Shown here in pieces: positions 35,380 to 45,804 of a stretch of 64,000 nt of DNA (position 1 is its first letter; every line of letters starts with the position of its first letter). The stretch is from assembly GCA_013398175.1 (NCBI GenBank), contig VZRZ01000216.1, forward strand, positions 16,152 through 80,151. The letters run 5' to 3'. The DNA is from Climacteris rufus. Taxonomy: Eukaryota; Chordata; Aves; Passeriformes; Climacteridae. The notes beneath the pieces are model-generated. The model was not told the origin of the DNA and did no database searches. It saw nothing but the letters and a program-made list of their open reading frames with translations. The translations under genes and the position numbers were made by a program.

Positions 35380-36090
35380 TGCTTCCCATCTGCCTCAGTG
35401 CCTACAGGAGATCAGCTTCTGAATTGGAATTCAGCTGGCTGAAACTGAATCTGAATGAGACAGAAATGAGGTTAGAAGGAAAAGGGTAACATTTTGAAGA
35501 ATTAGCCAAAGCCATGACAGCATCCTCAAACAAGGGGTCTGTTTTCTTACTGTCAAGAGACTTCACAGCCGCAGGGTTAGCTGACATCCTCCCAAGTATG
35601 AAATCTGTCAGAAATAAATTTTCCTATCCATGATGAGCCAGCAGGCTGTTCCTATGAACATCCCCTCAGATGCTGACTTGGCAATAGCATTGTACATATT
35701 CATGGCTTCCAGGCTCCACAGCTATCGTATTCTGCGCTGGCCGTGCCAGTGATAGCCTTCAACGGGCAGCTGATCAAAACTCATCACCCTGCTTGCTAAG
35801 CAAAATAAGTTAATTTTGGTACATCATTTCAGTGCTGTGAACACTACATTGGCTCTTGAGTGAATGGTGCATTATATTCGTTGTTCTAATCCTAATCTTC
35901 AAAGCCCTAGATCCAGATTACTTTGACGATAATAATTTATCGCTGTGGGAAAAAACCCACTCCTCAGGGGTGATGGAGCTATCAGCTAGGCAGGCAATTG
36001 TGCTGACAGAAGGAGCTTTGGATCACTCTTCCACATTGGGAAGATGTGGAATGCTCACCCATCTTCAAGGCAGAATGCAAAATTAATCCT
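35380..36090 (+). mobile_element. Ancient L3/CR1-like LINE remnant
   Basis: The plus-strand translation, in pieces, shows WLKLNLNETEMRLEGKG (about 35440-35490), the conserved motif after the RT palm in L3/CR1- and L2-type LINEs. DADLAIALYIFMASRLHSYR follows at about 35665-35725. Next come HYIGS, a stop, VNGALYS (about 35845-35880), VLILIFKALD and, near 36010, a FGD-AF-like end segment. This order matches the C-terminal half of such an ORF2. Stops and frameshifts are frequent, so the copy is very old. L3 versus another CR1-clade family is uncertain. Confidence 0.6.
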
Positions 36091-36146
36091 TTCAGAATAA
36101 AATTAAATCTTGTGAGCAAACACCACCACCCCCACCAGCAGTATAT

Positions 36147-36192
36147 ACATAGACATAGACATAGACATAGACATAGACATAGACATAGACAT
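36147..36192. repeat. (ACATAG)n hexanucleotide microsatellite
   Basis: Seven perfect ACATAG units plus four more bases, preceded by a CCACCACC run and followed by AT/CA-rich sequence. In one plus frame it encodes alternating histidine and arginine, which is an artefact of the repeat. Confidence 0.95.
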
Positions 36193-36570
36193 CATATACA
36201 TATACACATACACCCGGTTTCAGGAAAGACGGGACTGTAACTACAAGTGTATAATATTATAGTTGATGTAAGTTGGTACCTCTTTGTAAACGATTATGAA
36301 GAGTGGGTCAATCTGACCATCAACTTACATGGAATTCAAGTTCTGTACCTTGATGATCTGATATCTTTTTGGAATATATAGTATAAACAGATTACACAAT
36401 CTGTGTAAAGATTTTGATCTCAGTGTGAGAAGCACTGTGTCCCATTGCAATTGTTTTAATGATTCAGCTTCCCAAACAGCATGTTTTGCATTTCTGAAGT
36501 AAACAACCACTTAAATAATCCTTGATTTGTTTTTCTGAAAGGTATGTCACATTTCAGCCCACAGCCATTC

Positions 36571-36605
36571 AAAAAAAAAACCAAAAAAAACCAAAACCAA
36601 ACAAA
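36571..36605. repeat. A-rich (CCAAAA)n-like simple repeat
   Basis: A runs separated by CC dinucleotides, grading into CCAAACAAACC. Confidence 0.85.
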
Positions 36606-36788
36606 CCAGAGATGCATTTTCTGGACTTAATTCAATAAATAAACCTAAGGCAGTTGTTTTCTCTTCTTCTCATGTTAACTTTTCAGGCTAGTAAATTAAT
36701 GAACCTGCTTGGAAATCATATAGCACTTTCAGGCATGCAGCTGCTGACATAGGAAGGCACCTGCATTACAATAATTAGCACTGAATTG

Positions 36789-36844
36789 GTACATTCTTAC
36801 AGTCATGCTGAGACTGGTACATCCTTACAGTCATGCTGAGACTG
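36789..36844. repeat. 28-bp tandem duplication
   Basis: GTACATTCTTACAGTCATGC and the following eight bases at 36789-36816 are repeated at 36817-36844 with one difference (T to C). Near-identity suggests a recent event. Confidence 0.95.
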
Positions 36845-39442
36845 TGTGCCTTACATTATTTTTCTACTTTAATGGCAACTTTTGTTCACGAAGTGAAGCA
36901 GACCTTTATATTTTAAACAAGAGAAGTAGTGAGAACACAGTGAACTGTGTGGTGCAGACCAGTGTGACAGCTGGAAAACAAGTTTGGAAATAGAGGGAAA
37001 ATCTTCAGTTGATTCAGACTGGCATGCTTAAAGTCATTACCTCTACTGTAGCTATCAAGCAAGATGAATGTTTCAAGCTTTAACGAAAAGCAAACAATTT
37101 GAGGCTAAGAGAAACACATACATAAGCCTAAACCTCGCTGCCTTCAACCTCCTAGACTCCCACTCTGTCTGAAGTTCAATTTGCATACAACCTGCTCATT
37201 TCTCACAGACTTACAATTGTATTCAACATTTTGAAGGATTTGAGATACACAAGAAAGAAAGAAAAGGGAGAAAACAAATCAGTTTTTCACAGGCATCAGA
37301 AAATCCTTGGTGCTGTGGGCTTCATTTGTATCAACAACAAGACAGGCTCCAGTAGTGTGAGAGGTTTAATTTCTTTCTTACACATGTAATAGTATCAAGT
37401 CCTTGTCAAGGTTAAGAGTTTTAAAATGTGTGAGAAAACTAACGATCAGGGAAAACAAAGGATTTTGTTTTGTTTATTTGAGGGATGCTAGTGATTATTA
37501 ACAAAATTCCCCTAGAGGATATTGCAGATTAATAAATGAGAACTGAATTTTACATTAATAGCAATTCCACTTGCCACAGGAAATAATTATCAGATTCTAA
37601 AGAGATATTTCTCTACCCTTGCTGTGGCTTCCTATGAAACAGTTTTTTTCACACACTGCTTCAATTTTAAAGCACAAGTATGCCATACTCTGTGAACACC
37701 ACACATTGTTTTAGATTATAAGGATAGATGATAATTTCCCCATAGTCTGTCAAAGAGTTTTAGGAGGTAGTAGTTGTCATTGTCCACAGAGACTGCCAAT
37801 CACCCTGGCACAAAATGACAATTAATGATGTATTCCTGGGTTATATAAAGGATGTCAAACATATGGACCACTGCTGCAGCCAAAAGATATGAGCAGTTTG
37901 CTGGAAGTATCACATAATACACTGTAATTTTTTGATATATCAGGATGTCTTTGCTAGTAAGAAAAAATTACTAAATTGCAAACACATAGCTAGTTTTGCT
38001 TTAGGGCACTCAATCCTGAACTGTAGAACAGTTGTGAATGTTCATGGTTTTAGTGATGAAGTTGAGTAGTATTTTTCATCTTTCTCTCTGTCCATCTGTG
38101 AACCCATTTCTTAGATAGCTAGGTTTTTCCAATAGGATATTTTAGGCTAGTACCATTAGTTAGATGTGAGTGTCCATCCACACAAGGCAAGTTTATGAGC
38201 ACAGAGTCATAGTTTTAATTACTGCTAATGAGAGGAATGACCTAGTGGTTGGGAAAATGAAAATTAGAAAGAGCATTTGAAAAGTATATGCTTTGCTTAA
38301 AGAAGACAAGCAGAATTTTACTGGTATACATGTTAAATTAATTTCATTTTATACTTTAAAAGACATAGGAAAAATTCAATTTAATGTTTTCTAATATAAA
38401 ATCATATCCTAATATGTATGAAAATAGTATGTAGCCTATAGATAACTGATTTGCAAATGGAATATTCTCAGATAATTGAAACACCTGAGTCACAGTTTTA
38501 CCTACTCTATAAGCACAGGTGAGAATAATATCAGCAACAACATTACTACTAACACTATAGCCTGTTTGCAACAGATCACAGAGGAACTCCAAGCATGACT
38601 CTGCAAAGGGTGCTCTGCCTCAGGGGGAAGCACTCACCTCTGCTTCTAGCTGAAACCTCATGGCACAGCGTAGTGGAAGAAGGAAACCATGCCTTGCATT
38701 CTCTACGTCTGAATCAGACAGCAAGACTGTTGATCTGGAAATTTGTTGATGAATTGCTAGAGGCAGGAAAGGATTTCTCCATTCTTTTTCTATTGATCCT
38801 GTGAGCAAGATAGGCAGCAGTAAACCATCTAAGTTAATCACAGCTGAGCAATCTAAAGAAACTCTGAAATAATTAATTTAATAGTTGACCAGATGCAGTT
38901 ATCAACAGCAACTAAGTCTGAAGCACATCCATGATATCACAGATCAACTAGGGCAAGTCTCTAGTCTGAAAAGCTAGTATCATCAATTCTGTCAGTCCTA
39001 ATGTAACTCCTTTGAGACACTAGAGTGAAAATGAAACGTAAAGGTGCCAATTTTCTCACTAACTTGATTGAATGATTTTGCCTGTCTAAGAGATTTGTAT
39101 TATGAAGGCACAGCTGCTCTTTATTTCATTCACAATCTGCTAGTGGTGGTTGACTTACAACCAAACTCAAAGGAAGTTTAGTGAATCTAGGTAATAAGGG
39201 TCTATGCCAATTCATAATTTCCAGTGTTTTTAACATGCCAGTGTTACCTCAATGATCTTACACACTCTTAGCTTTACAGCCATTTATACACATTTATCAT
39301 GTGACTTTATTTAAGTGAAAACTAATCACCTCATCTCACTTCAAAGTCAGAGGTTAGAAACAGGTACCTCCAGAAGGGGATTCATATCTTGTGGCTTAGG
39401 ATGATGTGAACTGTTCTTTGTGTATACCTTTCTCTCCATTCT

Positions 39443-39584
39443 CTGCAGACAATTAGACAAAAAACTTCCAGGCATCTAAAAGCTGGTGCAATGAACCTGC
39501 ACTTGTGCACCACTGCAGACAATCAGACAAAAAACTTTCAGACATCTAAAAGCTGATGTAACGAACCTTCACTTGTGCACCACT
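39443..39584. repeat. 70-bp tandem duplication
   Basis: Two copies with period 70. The first starts CTGCAGACAATTAGACAAAA at 39443 and the second CTGCAGACAATCAGACAAAA at 39513. Both end CACTTGTGCACCACT. They differ at several positions, so the duplication is moderately old. Confidence 0.95.
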
Positions 39585-42500
39585 CCTGAACTGAAGTGAG
39601 CAGACCTGAATGTAATCTCAGTATAATCACTTTCTCATTGATTTCCTTGGAGCCACTACAGTTATATAGCAAAATAGGCTCAGATGCACAGGTGAAACAT
39701 CACAGGTATTTCACCTATCCTGTGCTGAGGTGCTAAAAGAAATAAGTGTATCAAAACCCAGCAAAAAATGGCTAATATGAAGACAAAGCCAAGAAAGCAA
39801 GAAAACAAGCAAGCAAGCAAGAGTCATAATGGAGCAACATAAACCACACATTTCTCTAGGCTAAAAATACCTTTTTTTGGTTACTGAACACTTCTTTGGT
39901 TGAGGTGTTATTTAGCAGTACCATTTCTCCTAAAATTACAAGTATTCTTTCTGTTCTACATCCAGTGCAATCAAGTCACGGTTTATAGGAAGCAAATATT
40001 ACCTGGTTTCTTTTCCTCACCCTGGCAATTCAGAAGAGTTTCCATACTGACAGATTCAGCCATCTGAGGATAACAGGAGGAATCATCAACTGTCCTAGAG
40101 GCAGAAACAATAGGCACCTTTACATTCTGCAGTGCTTTGAAAGATACTTCTATAAGCAGGGAGATTTTCACCATAAACTAAGAATATTATTGCAATCTTA
40201 AAAAAGAAGATACCTCTTCTGAACTGTTTTCTGTATATTGCATTTTCTTGAAAATCACCATTACTTTTGTTTTACCAAAGCCTGTAGACAACAAACCTCT
40301 TACCACTCAATAATAATATGAGATTTTCAATGATCCAAAAAGGCAACTGGATTTGTAATGGTACCTCTAGATTATTAATTGTCAGAAAGCCCTAGGTAAG
40401 ACTGAGCTGATAGAAATGTCTGCATACAAAATAAAATACAAGATGCCTCTCTAATGTTAATATGCAGTATATACATTTGCACTAGTCCAATGTTTGGTAA
40501 TAGGAAAAGATAAGTCTCTATTAACTCAGGATGCACTGTGTACTCACATCAACATACTGTCTGTGGGATCACAGAAAACAAGAGTTGGGTTATTTTTTTT
40601 TTCTCTTTGTTGTAGGGAGGATCAGGATGCATGTATCTGCAAAAGTGCTTACAAATATGTAGTCTTTATGAATGCAAGAAGTTTCATTTAATTCAGTAGA
40701 AACTAAGCCCATGCTTCACTTATTTGTTGAACGTTGGGCACAGGAGCTAGCCAAAATTATGAAAATTTGCCTTATCCCCAACAATTACACAGATCTAGTC
40801 CTCTTATCTATATTTATCATTGTACTCTCTGATACTTAGTCTCATTTAGTCCCTAATCCAAAGATACATATTTTAATATCATTTGTTAATAAAACATCAT
40901 GGCATTTTAGATGAAAACTCAGTGTTAACTAAAGATAGTAGAATTTAATAACTAAATAAAAGACTGCATAGGAGCCATCTTGCAGGGGCTTCAAATTAAA
41001 TACATTCTGTTAAAAGAAGAAGAAAATGGCTCTCTCTGAAGTCTCTGCAGTGTGAGACTTTTTGCATGTTTATATTCCTTATCCTTACAGTGAACTTTGC
41101 AGCCAGCCTTGTAGCTGTTTCCTACCTGTTTAGGGAGTCATCATTAGATCCATCAATGTCAACTCAATAAATTAACTACAATAATAATAGAAAATTTCTA
41201 ATTTTGAATTGATGAAAAAATAAATCTGTACACATGGAAATTACCTATATTCACATTTAGGAATAAAAATAAAGAAGCTCAGTTCAATATTAAAGCATGG
41301 CCTGGTTTTAGAAGAAAAGAATGAAGTGTGCATACCAATTAAATACATACCTTGTCCATGGGAACCTTATCTATTGAAGAGTCTTTTTACCTAACCAATA
41401 AATTAAAAATCAAATTTCAGGTTAGGTACCTAAGAGGAATATGCACTACCAACAGAAATTTGTCTCACTTAACTTTGACACTTGACTTGAATGTGCAGTC
41501 ATTCTTTCCACTGTTTACAAGGCAGATCTAAGGTGGCTGGATGGACAATGATAAGTAAATTTTTAAGTACTGAAGTTGGGAGAGAATAATTTCACCCCCT
41601 GTAGATAGGTAAAGAACTATATAAAGGACTTTTGACAACATAAACAATAAGGCAAAATAGGACTGGAAGGAAAAAGAGAAACACAAAATATTGGGCTATT
41701 TTTTTAGACTATGTTCCATATCACCAACAGTATTTCATTGAATTATGATATCCTGTAAAATAGTGGATAGTGGATTCCATATCATATAGTGGCAAAAGAG
41801 GGTCTTCATAACCACTCATTTGAAAATGCTACTCAGTAGATTCCCAACTAGATTCTGTGTTGCTAATGCTCAGTATCAGAGAGCTGTTTTTGACATCCAA
41901 ACGTCAAAAAGAAAATAAACAAAGTCTGAGGTCCCAGATCTGGAAAAAAAAAGAGAAGTGAAATGAGTGAAATCTTGTATCTGTATCAAACTTCACTGAA
42001 GCTACTGGGGGTCTGTGTGGGTTTAAGGCACTGCATACTTTTCTCATTGTGGAAACAGAGTTTTAATAGATTGCCTTTAATAATACCCCTAATGCCCACA
42101 GTTTTCTTATGGATGACATGATCATTAGACAGAGATCCACCGTTGTCTGTTTTTCCATGGTTATTAAAATGACAAAATGTTTTATTAAAATGGGATTTGC
42201 ACTGAGCTGAGTCATAAAACCAACTAGAGACAAATGGAGCTCTAAGACTTTTTATCTGACTATCTGTTGTCTGCTGACTATAGCAAAACTAACATTCATT
42301 TTCATTTAAGCTCACAAAGGGTAAATAAAATAAAAAAAATCCATATATTTTACTTAGGTCTGCAGATGATATTATTTATTTTTTTTTCTGTGTACAGAGT
42401 CTTGCAAAATCTTTACAAATTGTGTATGAAGAAGAGAACCTATCTGCCACTGTATAGCTGATAAGCCTCTAACAATGTCCATGTGTTGAAAGATTTTGCA

Positions 42501-42834
42501 ATAATCCTTTACTTTCTATATATAAAATATTCTAAATGTGAAGCTAATGTGTTTTTTTTTGGCTTAGGATTATACAGAAAATTCTTTCAGGTTTTTTGGT
42601 CAGTGAGGAGAAAAAGTATGCAATCTAGGAAATGTGATACTTTTTATAAGATTCTAAAGAAGTGAAATACCAGTGTTTTGAGTAAACAAAATACTTGGCT
42701 TCCTTTTCTTCCTGTAGTCCATGTTTTTATTGTAAGAGCCTGTAGTTAGTAACTCTCTGTGTACTGGTCTCCAGCTGAAATGGCATTTATCTTGATAAAT
42801 AAAGTTTTGCTTTAAAATAAAGTTGCTGGAGGAA

Positions 42835-43100
42835 CCTCAATCCATACTACTTCTACCAGATTAATGCCAGTGCCAGCAATACATGCCCAGAGCCTGGAGA
42901 GGGATCACAAGTTAGCAGGAGAGCACTTTAAGAGCAGAACAAACGAATTCCAGCCACACCATCCAGTAACTGAGCTTCACTGGCGATCCAGAGTCAGTGT
43001 CTGTATACAAGTGCACAGTAGCATGGAGAATAAACGAGGAGGCAGAGACGAGCACATGCTTGTAGGGCTGTGATTTTATTGGTCACTGGAAGTCCAGAAG
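42835..43100 (+). other. Unclassified segment abutting a CR1 fragment
   Basis: More GC-rich than its flanks and with an AATAAA (about 43030). It contains a 69-codon frame (42864-43073) rich in basic and polar residues that I do not recognise. It could be part of an unnamed repeat, a 3' end carried along by a LINE, or unique DNA. Confidence 0.35.
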
Positions 43101-43103
43101 AAG

Positions 43104-43325
43104 AGCTGAGGGTGGGAGCACTTCTCCTATGAAGACAGGCTGAGAAAGTTTGGCTTGTTTGGCATGGAGAAGAGCAGGCTCCAGGAAAACCTTAGAGAAC
43201 CTTCCAGTACCTAAAGTAAGGCTAGAAGAAGGCAGGAGTGGGACTCTTCACAAGGGCATGTAGTGATAGGACAAGGGGAAATGGCTTTAAACTGAAAGAG
43301 GATAGGTTTAGATTAGATACAGGTT
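43104..43325 (+). mobile_element. CR1 LINE internal fragment
   Basis: Conserved CR1 blocks on the plus strand: AGCACTTCTCCTATGAAGAC followed by AGGCTGAGAAAGTTTGGCTT, then TGTAGTGATAGGACAAGGGG followed by AAATGGCTTTAAACTGAAAG, ending in GATTAGATACAGG. The usual 3' end and octamer tail are missing, so this fragment is truncated at both ends. Confidence 0.85.
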
Positions 43326-43985
43326 CAACCACACAGGGGGCCGATAGTGTAGTGCATTTAAGAGTTAATAGTTTTCATTAAAAGAAAATTTAGACACAGA
43401 GAAGACCTTAAGACTTTGTACATAAGTCCCAAGGCACAAGAATATAAATATCGAAGGAGAGGATACAACTGCTGTCAGCACAATGATAGTGAGTAAGTAA
43501 GATGGAGAAAGAATGTTACTTGAAAAAAGAACTTTATTCGTTCGAAGCTATACACATTCAAATACTTCTTTTGCTAAAAACAAGAATACCTGTCATGACT
43601 GTTTTCTTCTATATTTGTTCCTGTTGAAAAATTGGACATAACACTAAAGTTAGTTTGGTTTCATTGTCAGATCACAGGAGTTGTTTTTTTTCTGAACTGG
43701 TGAAGTAATATTGATATTTTTACATCAAAAAGATTATTTTAAAAGATCCCAAAATATTATAAAAATAAAAGAAAATCCTTGTTTTACTTTTGGCTTTTGT
43801 TAAGCTTCTATTTAACATTTTCTTTTTTAAATTTAGGTTGACTTTGAGGTGAACAGTGGGTTTTTAAAAAAAAAAAAATCCCCATAATAGTTTCTAAGGA
43901 ACAATCTAAAGGAGAGATAACATGAGTTTTGGATGAAAGCAGAAGTAATAGGCCGAAGGGAAAGTACTAGTTCTTGCCTCACAGC
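43326..43985. other. Non-coding stretch
   Basis: AT-rich, with an A run at 43868-43878. No feature recognised. Confidence 0.45.
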
Positions 43986-44800
43986 CGGAGCTCTTTGGAG
44001 GGGTTAATGGTGGAGCTGATGAGGGAGATTTGGTTGATATATTATACTTGGATCTCAAGAATGCAGTAGCAAAAGCTTGTTTCAAAGGCTCTTAAAGAAG
44101 CCAAGCAACCACCAGAAGAAAGTATAGGTCATTAAAGAGGTAAATAATTGATTAAAAGATAAGAAACAAAGAACACTATGTCCTTGTTGCAGAGATAGGA
44201 CACCACTGGATACCTACAGAGATTTGTGCTTCAATCTTTGGGCTACTCAGCCAAAAAAGAAGACAACAACTGCAAACAGTTTGCTGATGATGCCAGGTTT
44301 CTCTCAGCTGTAAAGATGGTGCATGAATTCTGTGAAGAAAAGGCAAAGATTCCTGTGAAAGTGAGTGTCTGGAAAAAAACAGTAGATGAAATTAAGTAGA
44401 TTTGAAATGTAGGTAAATGCAAAGTGACACTCTGTGGCTTTTCATGTACAATATTGGGACATGAGCTGTCATCACTGCTCCTGAGACCTCAGGGACCTAA
44501 GGATCAGTCTTGTAAACAATTTTGTTAAATACCATCATCCATGACCTTAGTACAAAAAACCAGGAGAATGTGGAATCTGGAGATTACACCACAAAAGATC
44601 AATGATAGAGAGGGAAACAGCAATATGATGTACGAAGAGTTGGTGACCTTGAGGACTAAAGTAATCCAAAATCTGTCATAAGCTGGTTCTCAAAATGGGA
44701 AAAACTGAACAAGGATAAATTTATCCTGAAAAATAAAATATCTAACCATCAGGGATTAAATCCTGCGGTAGGATTTTAAGCAACTTAGTGAGACCAAAAA
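43986..44800 (+). mobile_element. Decayed CR1-type LINE reverse-transcriptase region
   Basis: The plus strand carries a decayed CR1 RT region. GATATATTATACTTGGATCT (about 44036) encodes the Y-L-D-L stretch at the start of the palm. TTTGCTGATGATGCC (about 44279-44293) encodes F-A-D-D-A, the RT catalytic box. GGTAAATGCAAAGTGACACT (about 44413) is the later lysine-cysteine-lysine-valine block. Many stops. The segment 44500-44770 may be part of a second, even more decayed copy because RT-like blocks seem to repeat. Confidence 0.6.
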
Positions 44801-45354
44801 AAATGTCCAACCAGTTTTACTATGAAGCTTGATCAGCTAATAAAAAAGATCTCTTGCAAAGTTATATCCTTGTGAATTAACTACTCAAAGGAACAGGAGT
44901 AAGATTAATTTCCAGAGTCATCCTTCAATTGTCTTGTAAAAGTGCAAACAGAAATCCAGTATGACAGAAGACAAGAAACTTTCCCAGGCATCTGAGAATG
45001 TAAGGGAGATAGATATAAAGCAGAGATACAAGACAAGCATAAAAAGGCCAGACCAGTATTTTACTGATGTTTTGCAAAGCCTCACAGAAGAAAGGTCTTA
45101 AGGAGACTGGTGCAAAGGGATATACCAGCCCCCATGGTCCCACTAAGGGAAGGTTGTAGGTATTTACATTTCCCACTGCAGCAGTGCTGAGGTGACCCAG
45201 CCCACCTTGGGGCTGAGTGACATCCAGTGGGTGGATTTCCCCGCCCAGGACTCTGACCCTGAGGGTGGATCCGAGGGCAAGACCAAGGTTTAAGGCTACT
45301 CTCCACTGGGGGTCCATCCAGCAGCATCTCCTCCTCTCCTTCTAGAAACCTCTC
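44801..45354. other. Non-coding stretch with a GC-richer end
   Basis: The part from 45110 to 45350 is GC-richer. It holds the longest frame in the window on the minus strand (44925-45317, 130 codons) and, on the plus strand, a frame of about 42 codons ending in a stop at 45290 with an acidic tail (DPEGGSEGKTKV). Neither resembles a known protein. It directly precedes an LTR, so it may be the internal end of an ERV. Confidence 0.35.
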
Positions 45355-45804
45355 TGTTCCCGTAATGCTATTGGTTTAGTCTTCTATGTTTATTCATGTG
45401 TTTCATTGCTTATGTATTAAGCTCTGGAAAGTTCTGTTCAGTTGGGTTCCCCATTGGTTGATTCAAATATGTTCCTCCCCTAACCCTTTGTGATTTGTTC
45501 CCTGTCACCCCTTGTCATTTCCCTATTGGTTTGTCCCTTCATTCCTTCCCTTCTCCACCCCCATTTAAAAAGTGTCTGTAACTGCTCCCCTGGAGCCTTT
45601 CTCCTCTGCCACCTTTTCTAGTGGAACTCTGCCCCTCGGGGCTGGAATAAAAGTTGGGATTGCAGGCAAAGAGAAGGTCCCTCTTTCTCCTTTACCCTCA
45701 CCTTTTTGCTTAGCAACAACCTTGCTGCAGCCAGCCTTGCCATCTACTTGCAGGCAGCACTGACAGCTGCAGACAGGACTCTGATTGCCACACTGCCGGG
45801 GCAT
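45355..45804 (+). mobile_element. ERV LTR, plus orientation
   Basis: Begins TGTTCCCGTAATGCTATTGG and contains a CCAAT-like U3. A TTTAAAAAG at about 45564 serves as TATA-like box, and AATAAA lies at 45646-45651, about 80 bp further. A pyrimidine-rich U5-like part and GCCGGGGCA near 45804 follow. The end is uncertain: another possible end is the AACACA at about 45858. It resembles the 53476-53968 LTR in layout but not clearly in sequence. No second LTR copy was found nearby. Confidence 0.55.

Larger units (their letters stand above)
36193..42830. other. Unique non-coding stretch with small tandem duplications
   Basis: No gene supported. Contains an A/CCAAAA-rich run (36571-36605), a 28-bp tandem duplication (36789-36844) and a 70-bp tandem duplication (39443-39582). 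It is otherwise AT-rich sequence with short motif-free frames. Confidence 0.5.

Noticed and set aside
36147..36192. Possible CRISPR-like or telomere-like array
   Set aside because: Units are six bases with no spacers and not TTAGGG. It is a plain microsatellite in a vertebrate context.
36046..36240. Histidine/arginine-repeat frame
   Set aside because: Produced entirely by the ACATAG microsatellite.
44925..45317. 130-codon minus-strand open frame, the longest in the window
   Set aside because: No recognisable domain, and its overlap with a GC-richer patch explains its length. The C-terminal hydrophobic part comes from T/A-rich DNA. Not called as a gene.
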